NCBI GenBank assembly: GCA_015234115.1
Contig: JADFWP010000013.1
Coordinates: forward strand, 1-62,215
Length of the DNA stretch: 62,215 nt
Reading direction: 5' to 3'
DNA from: Magnetococcales bacterium
GTDB taxonomy: Bacteria > Pseudomonadota > Magnetococcia > Magnetococcales > Magnetaquicoccaceae
Under the pieces are notes generated by a model. That model had not been told where the DNA came from, searched no databases, and saw nothing but the letters and a program-made list of their open reading frames with translations. Numbering within the stretch: the first letter of the stretch is position 1; each line of letters begins with the position of its first letter. Of this stretch, positions 54,835 to 62,215 are shown one piece after another. The position numbers and the translations under genes were made by a program.

Positions 54835-56559
54835 ATGATTGCTCTGCTCAATACCCATGGTTCTCGTTCTCACCGTCCATGGCCCCCGGTGCTGCTGCTG
54901 GTGGCGCTGCTGATCGGTTGCGCCTCTCCGGCCCACGCCGACACCAGCCTTTCCTTCTGGCAACGGCTGATCACCGAAACCCTGAATGCGCCGGAACCGG
55001 CCAAAGGCAAGGCCGCGATTCAAAAATTGCCGCCCGCTCCGACCTCGCCGACCCAGATCCGCGCCCTGCTGCTGGCCCTGGAACCTTTGGAACAGGCCCA
55101 ACTCCAGTTGCTGCTGCTCCGGCAACCCCCCTCCTCGCCGCTGCTGCCCTTTCTCAACCTGATCCTCGGGGATCGGGCCGCCGCGCTGGGCGACGAGACC
55201 GAAGCCCAAAACCTGTGGAAAAAAGCGGTCGGCACCCCGGCGCTCAACACCGAAGCCTCGCGCCGCCTCGCCAACGACACCAAGGACCAGGAACGCATCG
55301 TCGCCGGCCTGATGATCCCGATGAGCGGTCCATCCGCCGCCATGGGCAACACCCTGGTGATGGCCGCCCGCAAGGCGTTGGCCGATCACCGGGATGTCAA
55401 CCTCCACCTGGAGGTGGCCGACAGCGGCGGCAACGCCGAAACCGCCAAGGCCGCCGTGGAAAATCTCGTGGCACGCGGCAGTCAGATCATTCTCGGTCCG
55501 GTCTTCCATCCCGAAGCCATGGCCGCAGCCAAGGCCGCCAAAGCCGCCAACATTCCGATCATTCCCCTGAATCCCCGCCTGGAGATCCTCGAAGCCGGTG
55601 GTTCGGTCCATCTCAACGCCTTTCACCCCGATGCCCAGGCGCGGGTCATGGCCCGGTACGCCATCGGCAAGGGGTTGAAACGGTTCGCCATCCTGGCCGC
55701 CGACTCGGACTATGGCCAACTCCAGGCCCAGACCTTTGCCAACGAGGTGGTGGCGCTCGGTGGCATCGTCGCCCGTTCGGTGCTCTTTCCCGACCAGGAG
55801 ACCGATTTTTCCAATGCCCTGAAAATGCTGGTCAACCTCGAACCGGAAAACGTCAAGAGCCGTCTGGCCTCGGCGCGGTCGGCCATGCTGATCGACCCCC
55901 TGGACCGCCCCCTGCCCCGCTCGGAAAAAGAACTGGAACCCCTGATCGATTTCGATGCCCTGTTTCTCCCGGCCACGGCCAAACAGGCCCGCATGATCGC
56001 ACCCCAGGCCGCCTTGTTCCAGATCCGCGCTTCCCAGGTGGCACTGCTCGGCACCTCGCTCTGGAATCGCCCCGAACTCCTGGAAGAGGCCGAAACCCTG
56101 GCCGGAGCAACCTTTTGCGACATCGACATGGACGCCCGCGAACAGTTCGCGGCCAGCCACCGTAAAATCCTCGGCGTCGCGCCGATTCCGGCCCTCTCCA
56201 TGCTCACCTACGACGGCATTGCCATGCTGGCCCAACTGCTGCGCGATCAACGCCTTGGCGGCACCGAGTGGCACCAGGGATTGACCCGCGAAGTCGGCTT
56301 CCACGGCAGCGCCGGACCGGTCCGCCTGCTGCCCGACGGCATCAGCGAACGATTTTACCACCTCTATCGCGTTCAGGAGAAGAAAATCGTATCGCTGAAC
56401 CTGCCCGCGCAAAATGGCGCCCCGGATGCCAGCCGCTCCCCGCGCGCGGTTTCCGAAGAAAATGTCCATCTCGAACCCGTGGATGACCCCCAGACCCAGG
56501 ATTTGCCAGCACCCACCCGCGAATCCCCCAACGCTCCCCTGCCCACCGCCAAGGAGTAA
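54835..56559 (+). CDS. lpoA: LpoA-like penicillin-binding protein activator
   Basis: 574-residue outer-membrane lipoprotein. Signal peptide with lipobox LLIGC near residue 29, an N-terminal helical region (about 40-150), and a C-terminal periplasmic-binding-like domain starting RIVAGLMIPMSGPSAAMGNT. Pairs with rsmI as in E. coli, where LpoA activates PBP1A. Shorter than E. coli LpoA, like most homologues outside the enterics; the generic family name is safer than a functional claim. Confidence 0.9.
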   Translation: MIALLNTHGSRSHRPWPPVLLLVALLIGCASPAHADTSLSFWQRLITETLNAPEPAKGKAAIQKLPPAPTSPTQIRALLLALEPLEQAQLQLLLLRQPPSSPLLPFLNLILGDRAAALGDETEAQNLWKKAVGTPALNTEASRRLANDTKDQERIVAGLMIPMSGPSAAMGNTLVMAARKALADHRDVNLHLEVADSGGNAETAKAAVENLVARGSQIILGPVFHPEAMAAAKAAKAANIPIIPLNPRLEILEAGGSVHLNAFHPDAQARVMARYAIGKGLKRFAILAADSDYGQLQAQTFANEVVALGGIVARSVLFPDQETDFSNALKMLVNLEPENVKSRLASARSAMLIDPLDRPLPRSEKELEPLIDFDALFLPATAKQARMIAPQAALFQIRASQVALLGTSLWNRPELLEEAETLAGATFCDIDMDAREQFAASHRKILGVAPIPALSMLTYDGIAMLAQLLRDQRLGGTEWHQGLTREVGFHGSAGPVRLLPDGISERFYHLYRVQEKKIVSLNLPAQNGAPDASRSPRAVSEENVHLEPVDDPQTQDLPAPTRESPNAPLPTAKE

Positions 56560-56564
56560 TCTCC

Positions 56565-56891
56565 ATGTCCTCCTCTTCCATTCCGCCCGTGAACATGACC
56601 GATGAACACCGGCTCTACCGCCCCTTGAGCGCCACCTTGCGCCAGGAGCACCAGGCCAGATCAAACGAAAAGAACGCCGCCAACGAAAAAATCTCCGCGC
56701 GTGCGCCGCAAAAAACCGCCAGACCCCAGCCGTCTGCCTCCGAGGTCAAACGTTCCAACGACCCGCCACAGGAATCTCACCGCATCGAACGGAAAAACGT
56801 GCATGCCGCGCCCAAAGAACCGCCACCCCCCCGCAAGGAGGCGCCACCTCCGGAAGCGAACCGGCAAGGAAGAATCGATGTGACGGTCTGA
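56565..56891 (+). CDS. Small disordered protein
   Basis: 108 residues, rich in Pro, Lys, Glu and Gln (AAPKEPPPPRKEAPPPEANR), with no hydrophobic core, so probably disordered. AAGGAG overlaps the end of the LpoA-like gene and supports translation. It starts 5 bases after that stop. No function proposed. Confidence 0.6.
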   Translation: MSSSSIPPVNMTDEHRLYRPLSATLRQEHQARSNEKNAANEKISARAPQKTARPQPSASEVKRSNDPPQESHRIERKNVHAAPKEPPPPRKEAPPPEANRQGRIDVTV

Positions 56892-56927
56892 TACCGCAAC
56901 CCTGCCAACCGTCGGGAGCATCCTGTC

Positions 56928-58304
56928 ATGACGATCAGCACGTCCGAAATCAATCCAATCAAGAAATGGGACAGCAAGGTCGCCATCGTTTTCCTGCACG
57001 GTTTTCTTGGCGATATCCGCAAGACATGGGGCGATTTTCCCTGTTTCCTGGCGACCGAGCAGAAACTCGCCTCGTGGGATGTGTTTTCCATCGGCTATCC
57101 CTCCAGTCTGCGTGTGGACCTGCTCGGCTGGAGCAAGGATCCGGATCTGGCCTTGCTGGCCAAGGAGCTTGCGACCACGCTTTCCACCCCATCTTTTGAA
57201 AAATATCAAGCCATTGCCCTGATCGCCCACAGCATGGGGGGATTGATTGCGCAGCGGGCACTGCTCGACTCCAACGACTTGCGCCGCCGCACCCAGGCGC
57301 TTTTCCTGTTCGGCACCCCCAGCAATGGCCTCAGGAAAGCCGGGTTCCTCCGTCGATGGAAACGGCAACTCAACGATTTGAACGAAGCGAGTCCGTTCAT
57401 CACCCAACTGCGTCAGGATTGGCAATGCGTGATCGCACCCCAACTCCCCTTCCGCTTTCTGACCATTGCCGGAGACCGGGATGATTTCGTCCCCGCAAGC
57501 AGCTCCCTGGATCCTTTTCCCCGTGCGGTCCAACGGGTTCTGCCCGGCAACCATCTGGAGATCGTCAAACCCGCGAGCCGGAATGAGCCGTGTGTGAACA
57601 AGGTAATCAACACCCTGATCGGGGAGGAAATGACCATGAGCAGCGTGGACAGCGCCCGACTGGCCCTGGAACACCGAGCATTTCAACAGGTGGTCGATCA
57701 ACTGCTGCCCCAGGCCGCAGGTCTGGACGATGCGGCAGTGCGGGATCTGGCCCTGGCCCTTGACGGATTGAATCGGGGAGACGAAGCTTTGCGGCTGCTG
57801 GAAGAGCGCATGCATGCCGGATCCTCGGGCATCAGCACCGACACCATGGGCATTCTGGCCGGGCGCATCAAACGCCGCTGGCTGCTGGAGCGGCAGGAGG
57901 CGGATTGGCAGCGGGCGCGTCAACTCTACGGCGACGCCCTGGCGCAGGCGGAAAAGATCGAAGATCATCCACAGATCTATTATCATGCGATCAACGTCGC
58001 CTTTCTGGATCTGATGGTCACACCGGAGGGCAAGCCGGTCCCGGAGCCGGTCCGGAAGATGGCGAAAAAATGTCTGAAACATTGTGCCGAATCCAAAAAG
58101 GATGCCTGGCGTCTGGCCACCGAAGGGGAAGCCTATCTGCTGCTGGACAACTTCTCCAAAGCCTTGTCCCGTTATGCCAAGGCCATCGAACGGACCGACT
58201 CCCCACGGGAGATCCATTCCATGCATGCCCAGGCGCTGCGCGTTGCCCGCCGGGTGGGGGGGCAACATGCCGCCGAAAAGATCAAAAAACTGTTCGGCCA
58301 TTGA
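56928..58304 (+). CDS. Alpha/beta hydrolase fused to a helical-repeat domain
   Basis: 458-residue fusion. Residues 15-215 are an alpha/beta hydrolase: oxyanion turn FLHGFLGD, nucleophile elbow LIAHSMGGLIAQRAL with Ser, acid AGDRDDFVP and His in LPGNHLEIVKP, close to lipase/esterase proteins of the eukaryote-like lipase group. From about 235 to 450 it is all helical with TPR character (EADWQRARQLYGDALAQAEK; LLDNFSKALSRYAKAIER), resembling the TRAFs-binding/DUF4071-type repeats. No signal peptide, so it acts in the cytosol. GGGAG precedes the ATG. Related repeat-effector fusions appear in bacterial conflict systems, which is the basis for interest, not proof. Confidence 0.88.
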   Translation: MTISTSEINPIKKWDSKVAIVFLHGFLGDIRKTWGDFPCFLATEQKLASWDVFSIGYPSSLRVDLLGWSKDPDLALLAKELATTLSTPSFEKYQAIALIAHSMGGLIAQRALLDSNDLRRRTQALFLFGTPSNGLRKAGFLRRWKRQLNDLNEASPFITQLRQDWQCVIAPQLPFRFLTIAGDRDDFVPASSSLDPFPRAVQRVLPGNHLEIVKPASRNEPCVNKVINTLIGEEMTMSSVDSARLALEHRAFQQVVDQLLPQAAGLDDAAVRDLALALDGLNRGDEALRLLEERMHAGSSGISTDTMGILAGRIKRRWLLERQEADWQRARQLYGDALAQAEKIEDHPQIYYHAINVAFLDLMVTPEGKPVPEPVRKMAKKCLKHCAESKKDAWRLATEGEAYLLLDNFSKALSRYAKAIERTDSPREIHSMHAQALRVARRVGGQHAAEKIKKLFGH

Positions 58305-58329
58305 GATCCGGCAAACCATCCATGAAATA

Positions 58330-58477
58330 CACTTTTGAAAGAAAAGAAGGGGTCTGGGGGATTCCTCCCCCAGGATTTTGACTTTGATTTTAAACAAAAA
58401 ATTTTTAAAAATGTTTTGCTTTTAAAATCAAAACCCTGGGGGAGGAATCCCCCAGACCCTCTCTTTTCTTTCAATGA
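58330..58477. repeat. Family A element A6, full-length palindrome
   Basis: Begins CACTTTTGAAAG, core CTGGGGGATTCCTCCCCCAG, GATTTTGACTTTGATTTTAA, AT-rich centre, then the inverse arm ending CTCTTTTCTTTCAATGAT. Placed 25 bases after the hydrolase stop and before glcF. Confidence 0.9.
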
Positions 58478-58533
58478 TTCAAACCAACCTCTGCCCCGCT
58501 TGAGAGACTTTCGCACCCACAGGAACGCGGCCT

Positions 58534-59820
58534 TTGGATCCCTTTGCCAACGCAACCCTCTGCACCCACTGCGGCTACTGTCTGCCGGTCTGTCCGACCT
58601 ACCGCAGCGACAACGACGAAACCCACTCCCCCAGAGGACGGGTCTCGATCATTCTGGCGCTGCGTGCGGGGGATCTGACCGAAGACGAAGCCTCCAGGAC
58701 CCTGGCCTCCTGCCTGCTGTGCCGCGCCTGCCACGCCGCCTGCCCAGCCGGGGTCAAACCGGCCAAGCTGGTCAGCCATCTGCGGGGTCATCACCCCCTG
58801 GCGCCTCTGCCTCTGGCCCGCTGGTTCCACCGCATCACCAACAGCCATGCCCGCACCGCCCGCGCCGCCCGCTGGCTGAACCGCTATCAAACCTCGGGGC
58901 TGCAACGACTGATCCGCCGCTCGCGCCTGCTGCGACTCTTTCCCATGCTCCACCGGCTGGAGTCCCTGCTCCCGGAAGCCAGACCGAATGATCCGATTCC
59001 CCCCTTTCCATCCGCGCCAACCACTCCGCCCACCCGCCGCGTGGCCCTGCTGTGCGGCTGCATGGCACGCCTCTTTCACCCGCGCACCGCACCGGCCACC
59101 GCCAATCTGCTCGCCCTGGCCGGCTGCGAGGTGGTGATCCCGCAAGGATTCGGCTGCTGCGGCGCGCCGTTTCGTGAAACCGGCGACCGGGATGCCTTTC
59201 TCAAACAGGCCCGCGCCACGCTCACCGCCTTTGCCCAGTTCTCCTCCACGGTCGATGCCGTGTTGTGTGACAGCGCCATCTGCGCAGTCACGGTCCAAGG
59301 CTATGCCCGTACCCTGGCCAACGATCCGCAACTGGCCCAACCCGCCAAAGCCCTCGCCGCCAAGGTGATCGATCTGGCCAGCTTCTTCCAACCCCTGCTG
59401 ACACCCGACAAAATCCGGTTCCACGCCACGACGATACGAACGATTGGTTATCATGACCATTGCCAAACCCGCTTCGGATTGAATATAATCGATCCATCCA
59501 GGAAACTGCTCGATGCACTGCCCGTCGAACGCCGCGAACTCATGCCCACGGGTTCCAACGGCGCCTGCTGCGGTGCCGGGGGAGAATACCTGTTGCGCCA
59601 TCCACACAGGGCACAACAGATCCGCGCAGAAAAACTCGCCACCATCCGCGAAAGTGGCGTGGCGTGCGTGGCAGCCAGCAATCCCGGCTGCATCCTCCAT
59701 CTGGAAGCCGGACTGCGTGAAACCGGCTCCAAAACCCAAGTGCGTCATTTGTCAGAAATTCTCTGGACCGCTTGCTGTCATCAACCCGACGAAACCCGAT
59801 CCACACGAGAGATGCCATGA
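58534..59820 (+). CDS. glcF: Glycolate oxidase iron-sulfur subunit GlcF
   Basis: 428-residue protein with two 4Fe-4S motifs (CTHCGYCLPVCP and CLLCRACHAACP) and two CCG domains (LLCGCMARLFHP..GFGCCGAPF and YHDHCQTRFGL..GACCGAGGEY). It carries electrons from the flavin subunits of glycolate/2-hydroxyacid oxidase. GlcD and GlcE are not in the window, so it stands apart from its partners. The start is TTG at 58534 with AGGA upstream. Overlaps the next gene by four bases. Confidence 0.93.
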   Translation: MDPFANATLCTHCGYCLPVCPTYRSDNDETHSPRGRVSIILALRAGDLTEDEASRTLASCLLCRACHAACPAGVKPAKLVSHLRGHHPLAPLPLARWFHRITNSHARTARAARWLNRYQTSGLQRLIRRSRLLRLFPMLHRLESLLPEARPNDPIPPFPSAPTTPPTRRVALLCGCMARLFHPRTAPATANLLALAGCEVVIPQGFGCCGAPFRETGDRDAFLKQARATLTAFAQFSSTVDAVLCDSAICAVTVQGYARTLANDPQLAQPAKALAAKVIDLASFFQPLLTPDKIRFHATTIRTIGYHDHCQTRFGLNIIDPSRKLLDALPVERRELMPTGSNGACCGAGGEYLLRHPHRAQQIRAEKLATIRESGVACVAASNPGCILHLEAGLRETGSKTQVRHLSEILWTACCHQPDETRSTREMP

Positions 59821-60842
59821 AATCCCGACATCCTGTTCTGCTTATCCTGCTGTTTCTGCTCGGCCTGACCATTGCCCTGCCCCCGATCGAGGCCGAAGCC
59901 GGTCGCGCCGGCGGCGGCAGTTCGATGGGCTCCCGAGGATCCCGCAGCTTCTCCACACCGCGCGAAGCCCCGGCACAACGCTCCGATTTCTCCCAACCGA
60001 CAACCCCCTCTTCCGCGATGGCCTCCCCGTCCGCGCCCCGCTCCGGCTTTGGTGCGGGATTGATGGGCGGCCTCACCGGCCTGATGATCGGCGGCCTGAT
60101 CGGCTCGATGCTCTTTGGCGGCGAAGGAAGCGGCATGGGCCTGCTGGAAATGCTCCTGCTCGGCGGCGTGGCCTGGTTTCTCTTCCAACGATTCGGCAAA
60201 GGCCGCGCCTCCGCTCCGGCCCCCGCTTCCATGCCCGAACCCCATCCGGCCCAAGGTCCGGTCTCCCTGCGCAAGGTCTCGCTGGAAAAAGAGATGAATT
60301 TCTCCGGCAACAGCCCCTTCCAGGGCCAGGAACTGCCCCGCACCTTTGCCATGGGCCAAGGTGTGGATGAGGTGAGCCAGGGGTTGGCCCAGATCGCCAG
60401 TCAGGATCCCCAGTTCAACGAAGCCCGTTTCCTGGATGGCGCCAAGGCGGCCTATCAACAAATCCAGAGCGCCTGGAGCGACTGGAGCGTGGATCGGCTC
60501 CGTCCACTGCTCACCGAGCGGATGTGGTCCATGATCGAACAGCAGGCCAAAGAGCGTCAGGCCGCCGGACGACGCGATATCCTGGAAAAAATCCGTTTCC
60601 AGACCGCCGAACTCTCCGAGGCGTGGCAGGAGGCGGGCGAGAATTGGATCACGGTCCATTTCGTGGTGGAAATGCTCGAATACGAAACCGACCTGGCGGG
60701 TCGCGTGCTCAACGGCGATCCCAACCGTCCGATCCTGGCCGAAGAGTATTGGACCTTCTGTCGTCCGGTGGGAAGCCGCAATCCCAACTGGTTTCTCTCT
60801 GCCATTCAACAACCCGGTGAAGTGGCCAGATCTGTTCCGTGA
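59817..60842 (+). CDS. Tim44-like domain protein
   Basis: 341 residues: signal peptide (VLLILLFLLGLTIALPP), a Gly/Ser-rich segment, a Gly-rich hydrophobic segment (GLMGGLTGLMIGGLIGSMLFGG), then a C-terminal Tim44-like fold (about 185-335) with ARFLDGAKAAYQQIQSAWSD and EEYWTFCRPVGSRNPNWFLS. Bacterial Tim44-like proteins are exported or membrane-bound and poorly understood. ATGA overlap with glcF and GTGA overlap with mltA suggest one operon. Confidence 0.9.
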   Translation: MKSRHPVLLILLFLLGLTIALPPIEAEAGRAGGGSSMGSRGSRSFSTPREAPAQRSDFSQPTTPSSAMASPSAPRSGFGAGLMGGLTGLMIGGLIGSMLFGGEGSGMGLLEMLLLGGVAWFLFQRFGKGRASAPAPASMPEPHPAQGPVSLRKVSLEKEMNFSGNSPFQGQELPRTFAMGQGVDEVSQGLAQIASQDPQFNEARFLDGAKAAYQQIQSAWSDWSVDRLRPLLTERMWSMIEQQAKERQAAGRRDILEKIRFQTAELSEAWQEAGENWITVHFVVEMLEYETDLAGRVLNGDPNRPILAEEYWTFCRPVGSRNPNWFLSAIQQPGEVARSVP

Positions 60843-62119
60843 ATCCGATGACGCGCATCCTTGGTGTTCGAGCAGGCCCGCGCCTCTATCTGGCGCTGTT
60901 GTTGCTGTGGGTCGCGGGCTGCTCGTCCCCGCCTCCGGACAAAAAGATCACCGACGAAAACAGCCTGGTCCAGATCTCCTGGAACCAGGTGGCCAAGGTG
61001 CTTCCGCAGGATATCGAACTGGCCACCTGGGCCGACGCCCTGGAGACCAGCGCCGGATATTATGCGGGTCAGGATCCGGACACCCCGATCCGTTTCGGTC
61101 AAAAGGTCTTTCGCGCCGCCACCATGGTCGATGCCTGCAAGGAACTTGCCCATGCGGCCCGCACCCTTGCCCCGGCGGAATTTCAAGCCTATCTCAAAAA
61201 GAATTATCTCCTGTTTCACTCCGTGGGCAGCGATCCGCAAGGCGAGGTGATGGTCACGGCCTATTTCGAGCCGTTGCTCAAAGGATCGCTCACCCAGACC
61301 AAGACGTTCACCCATCCCATCTATCGGCGTCCGAGCGACCTGATCGAGGTGGACCTTTCCCAATGGTCAGCCGATTTCAAGGACAAACGCATCATTGGCC
61401 GTCTCGAAAAAGGGCGCATGCTGCCTTATTTCGATCGCGCCCGGATCGATCAGGAAAAAGTCCTCAAAGGCAAAAACCTGGAGTTGGCCTGGGTGGATGA
61501 TTTCGTCGATCTCTTTTTCCTGCATATTCAGGGATCCGGGCGACTGCAACTGCCGGATGGATCCACCTTGCGGGTCGGTTATGCGGCCACCAACGGGCAG
61601 CCTTATCGTTCCATCGGCTCCCTGCTGATCGAAGAAAACCAGATCTCCCGCGAAAACATGAGCCTGCCCGCCTTGCGGCAATGGTTGAAGGAGAATCCCA
61701 AGCAGCGGGATCGGGTCTTGTTCTCCAATCCTTCGTATGTCTTTTTCCGCAAGCTCGAAGGGCCAGCCTTGGGCAACATCGGCGTTCCGCTCACCGCAGA
61801 GCGTTCCATGGCCACGGATGCCCAACTCTTTCCCAAAGGGGCGCCGGGATTGTTGTATGTCACGTTCCCGGAATTTGCCAACGATGGCGTCACGGTCACC
61901 AACTGGAAGCCGACCTTGCGTTTCACGGTCAATCAGGATACGGGCGGGGCGATCAAGGGGGCAGGCCGGGTGGATTATTTCATGGGATATGGCGACAAGG
62001 CCATGCGCACCGCAGGAATCATGAAACAAAAGGGTTCCTCGCTCTATTTCATCGCTCCCCGTCCGGACGACGAACCGAAAAGCATGTTCCAGTGGGTCCG
62101 GGATTTTCTCAACCTATGA
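60839..62119 (+). CDS. mltA: Membrane-bound lytic transglycosylase A
   Basis: 426-residue outer-membrane lipoprotein that cleaves peptidoglycan. Signal peptide with lipobox WVAGC near residue 28. MltA domain: VMVTAYFEPLLKGS, HIQGSGRLQLPDGSTLRVGY (limit), NPSYVFFRKLEGPALGN; C-terminal 3D domain with the catalytic Asp in QDTGGAIKGAGRVDYFMGYG. The start is GTG at 60839 by overlap; ATG 60848 is possible. Confidence 0.95.
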   Translation: MNPMTRILGVRAGPRLYLALLLLWVAGCSSPPPDKKITDENSLVQISWNQVAKVLPQDIELATWADALETSAGYYAGQDPDTPIRFGQKVFRAATMVDACKELAHAARTLAPAEFQAYLKKNYLLFHSVGSDPQGEVMVTAYFEPLLKGSLTQTKTFTHPIYRRPSDLIEVDLSQWSADFKDKRIIGRLEKGRMLPYFDRARIDQEKVLKGKNLELAWVDDFVDLFFLHIQGSGRLQLPDGSTLRVGYAATNGQPYRSIGSLLIEENQISRENMSLPALRQWLKENPKQRDRVLFSNPSYVFFRKLEGPALGNIGVPLTAERSMATDAQLFPKGAPGLLYVTFPEFANDGVTVTNWKPTLRFTVNQDTGGAIKGAGRVDYFMGYGDKAMRTAGIMKQKGSSLYFIAPRPDDEPKSMFQWVRDFLNL

Positions 62120-62154
62120 CCCGCAACCCTTTCAAAAGTGTGCAGGTCAAATGA

Positions 62155-62215
62155 TCACATTATTGAAAAAAAAGAAGGGGTCTGGGGGATTCCTCCCCCA
62201 GGGTTTTGACTTTAA
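62155..62215. repeat. Family A element A7, cut by the window end
   Basis: Starts ATTATTGAAAAAAAAGAAGG, core CTGGGGGATTCCTCCCCCAG, then GGTTTTGACTTTAA at the window edge. Inverse orientation to A4-A6, lying about 36 bases after mltA. The rest of the element should lie beyond the window. Confidence 0.85.

Noticed and set aside
56661-58397. Minus-strand frame over the hydrolase fusion
   Set aside because: Antisense shadow; the plus strand carries the complete catalytic motif set.

Overview
The window reads as a chromosomal segment of a GC-rich Gram-negative bacterium, most likely a proteobacterium. Outer-membrane and envelope genes (lolA, an LpoA-like activator, mltA, an RND pump, an Lpp-like lipoprotein) show a double membrane. 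A dense set of large signalling proteins and an XrtA-type exopolysaccharide cluster suggest an environmental, motile, biofilm-forming organism; a deep-branching proteobacterium such as a member of the Magnetococcales would fit, but this is an inference from gene style only. No rRNA, tRNA or CRISPR array was recognised.

Layout. 0.1-11.2 kb (minus strand): a signalling block with a NIT-domain chemoreceptor, a response regulator-PAS-GGDEF cyclase, a NIT-HAMP-PAS-PAS-GGDEF-EAL protein, a membrane protein, a cyclic-nucleotide-binding protein, a flavin oxidoreductase and a metallo-beta-lactamase-fold hydrolase. 11.5-14.8 kb: a methyltransferase-glycosyltransferase-like protein and two unknown proteins. 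14.8-17.5 kb: lolA-yajQ-rimO. 17.5-19.6 kb: a small decayed accessory island (broken AAA ATPase, possible RHH protein, IS630 remnant). 19.7-26.2 kb (minus): argJ, a YrfG-like nucleotidase and a very large hybrid histidine kinase, joined by 4-bp overlaps. 26.3-31.9 kb: an oxidoreductase, a zinc-ribbon/sulfatase-modifying-fold membrane protein, a BTLCP protease, a REC-Hpt protein, an unknown protein and yraN. 32.2-38.2 kb: five genes of an XrtA-like exopolysaccharide cluster (sugar transferase, chain-length protein, tyrosine autokinase, deacetylase, FemAB-like) with no exosortase visible. 38.6-44.3 kb: lipoprotein, HybE-like protein, thiS-thiG fusion, then unknown-aroQ-accB-accC-phosphoribosyltransferase. 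44.5-45.7 kb: an AT-rich unknown membrane protein. 46-50.3 kb: RND pump and its adaptor. 50.5-52.6 kb: two cyclic-nucleotide-binding proteins with a lysozyme-fold lipoprotein. 52.8-58.3 kb: LysR regulator, rsmI, LpoA-like activator, a disordered protein and an alpha/beta hydrolase-helical repeat fusion. 58.5-62.1 kb: glcF-Tim44-like-mltA.

Two families of intergenic repeats run through the window. Family A is a palindromic element of about 140 bp, or shorter forms, built on the core CTGGGGGATTCCTCCCCCAG; it lies mostly just after stop codons. Family B is a GC-rich element of about 140-190 bp; each of the five copies lies just beyond a stop codon with the same end facing the gene. Twice, an opposed pair of B copies between convergent genes encloses a single accessory gene (27.4-28.9 kb and 44.3-46.0 kb). 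This slot arrangement, the hydrolase-repeat fusion and the cyclic-nucleotide/lysozyme-fold operon are the most novel-looking items.
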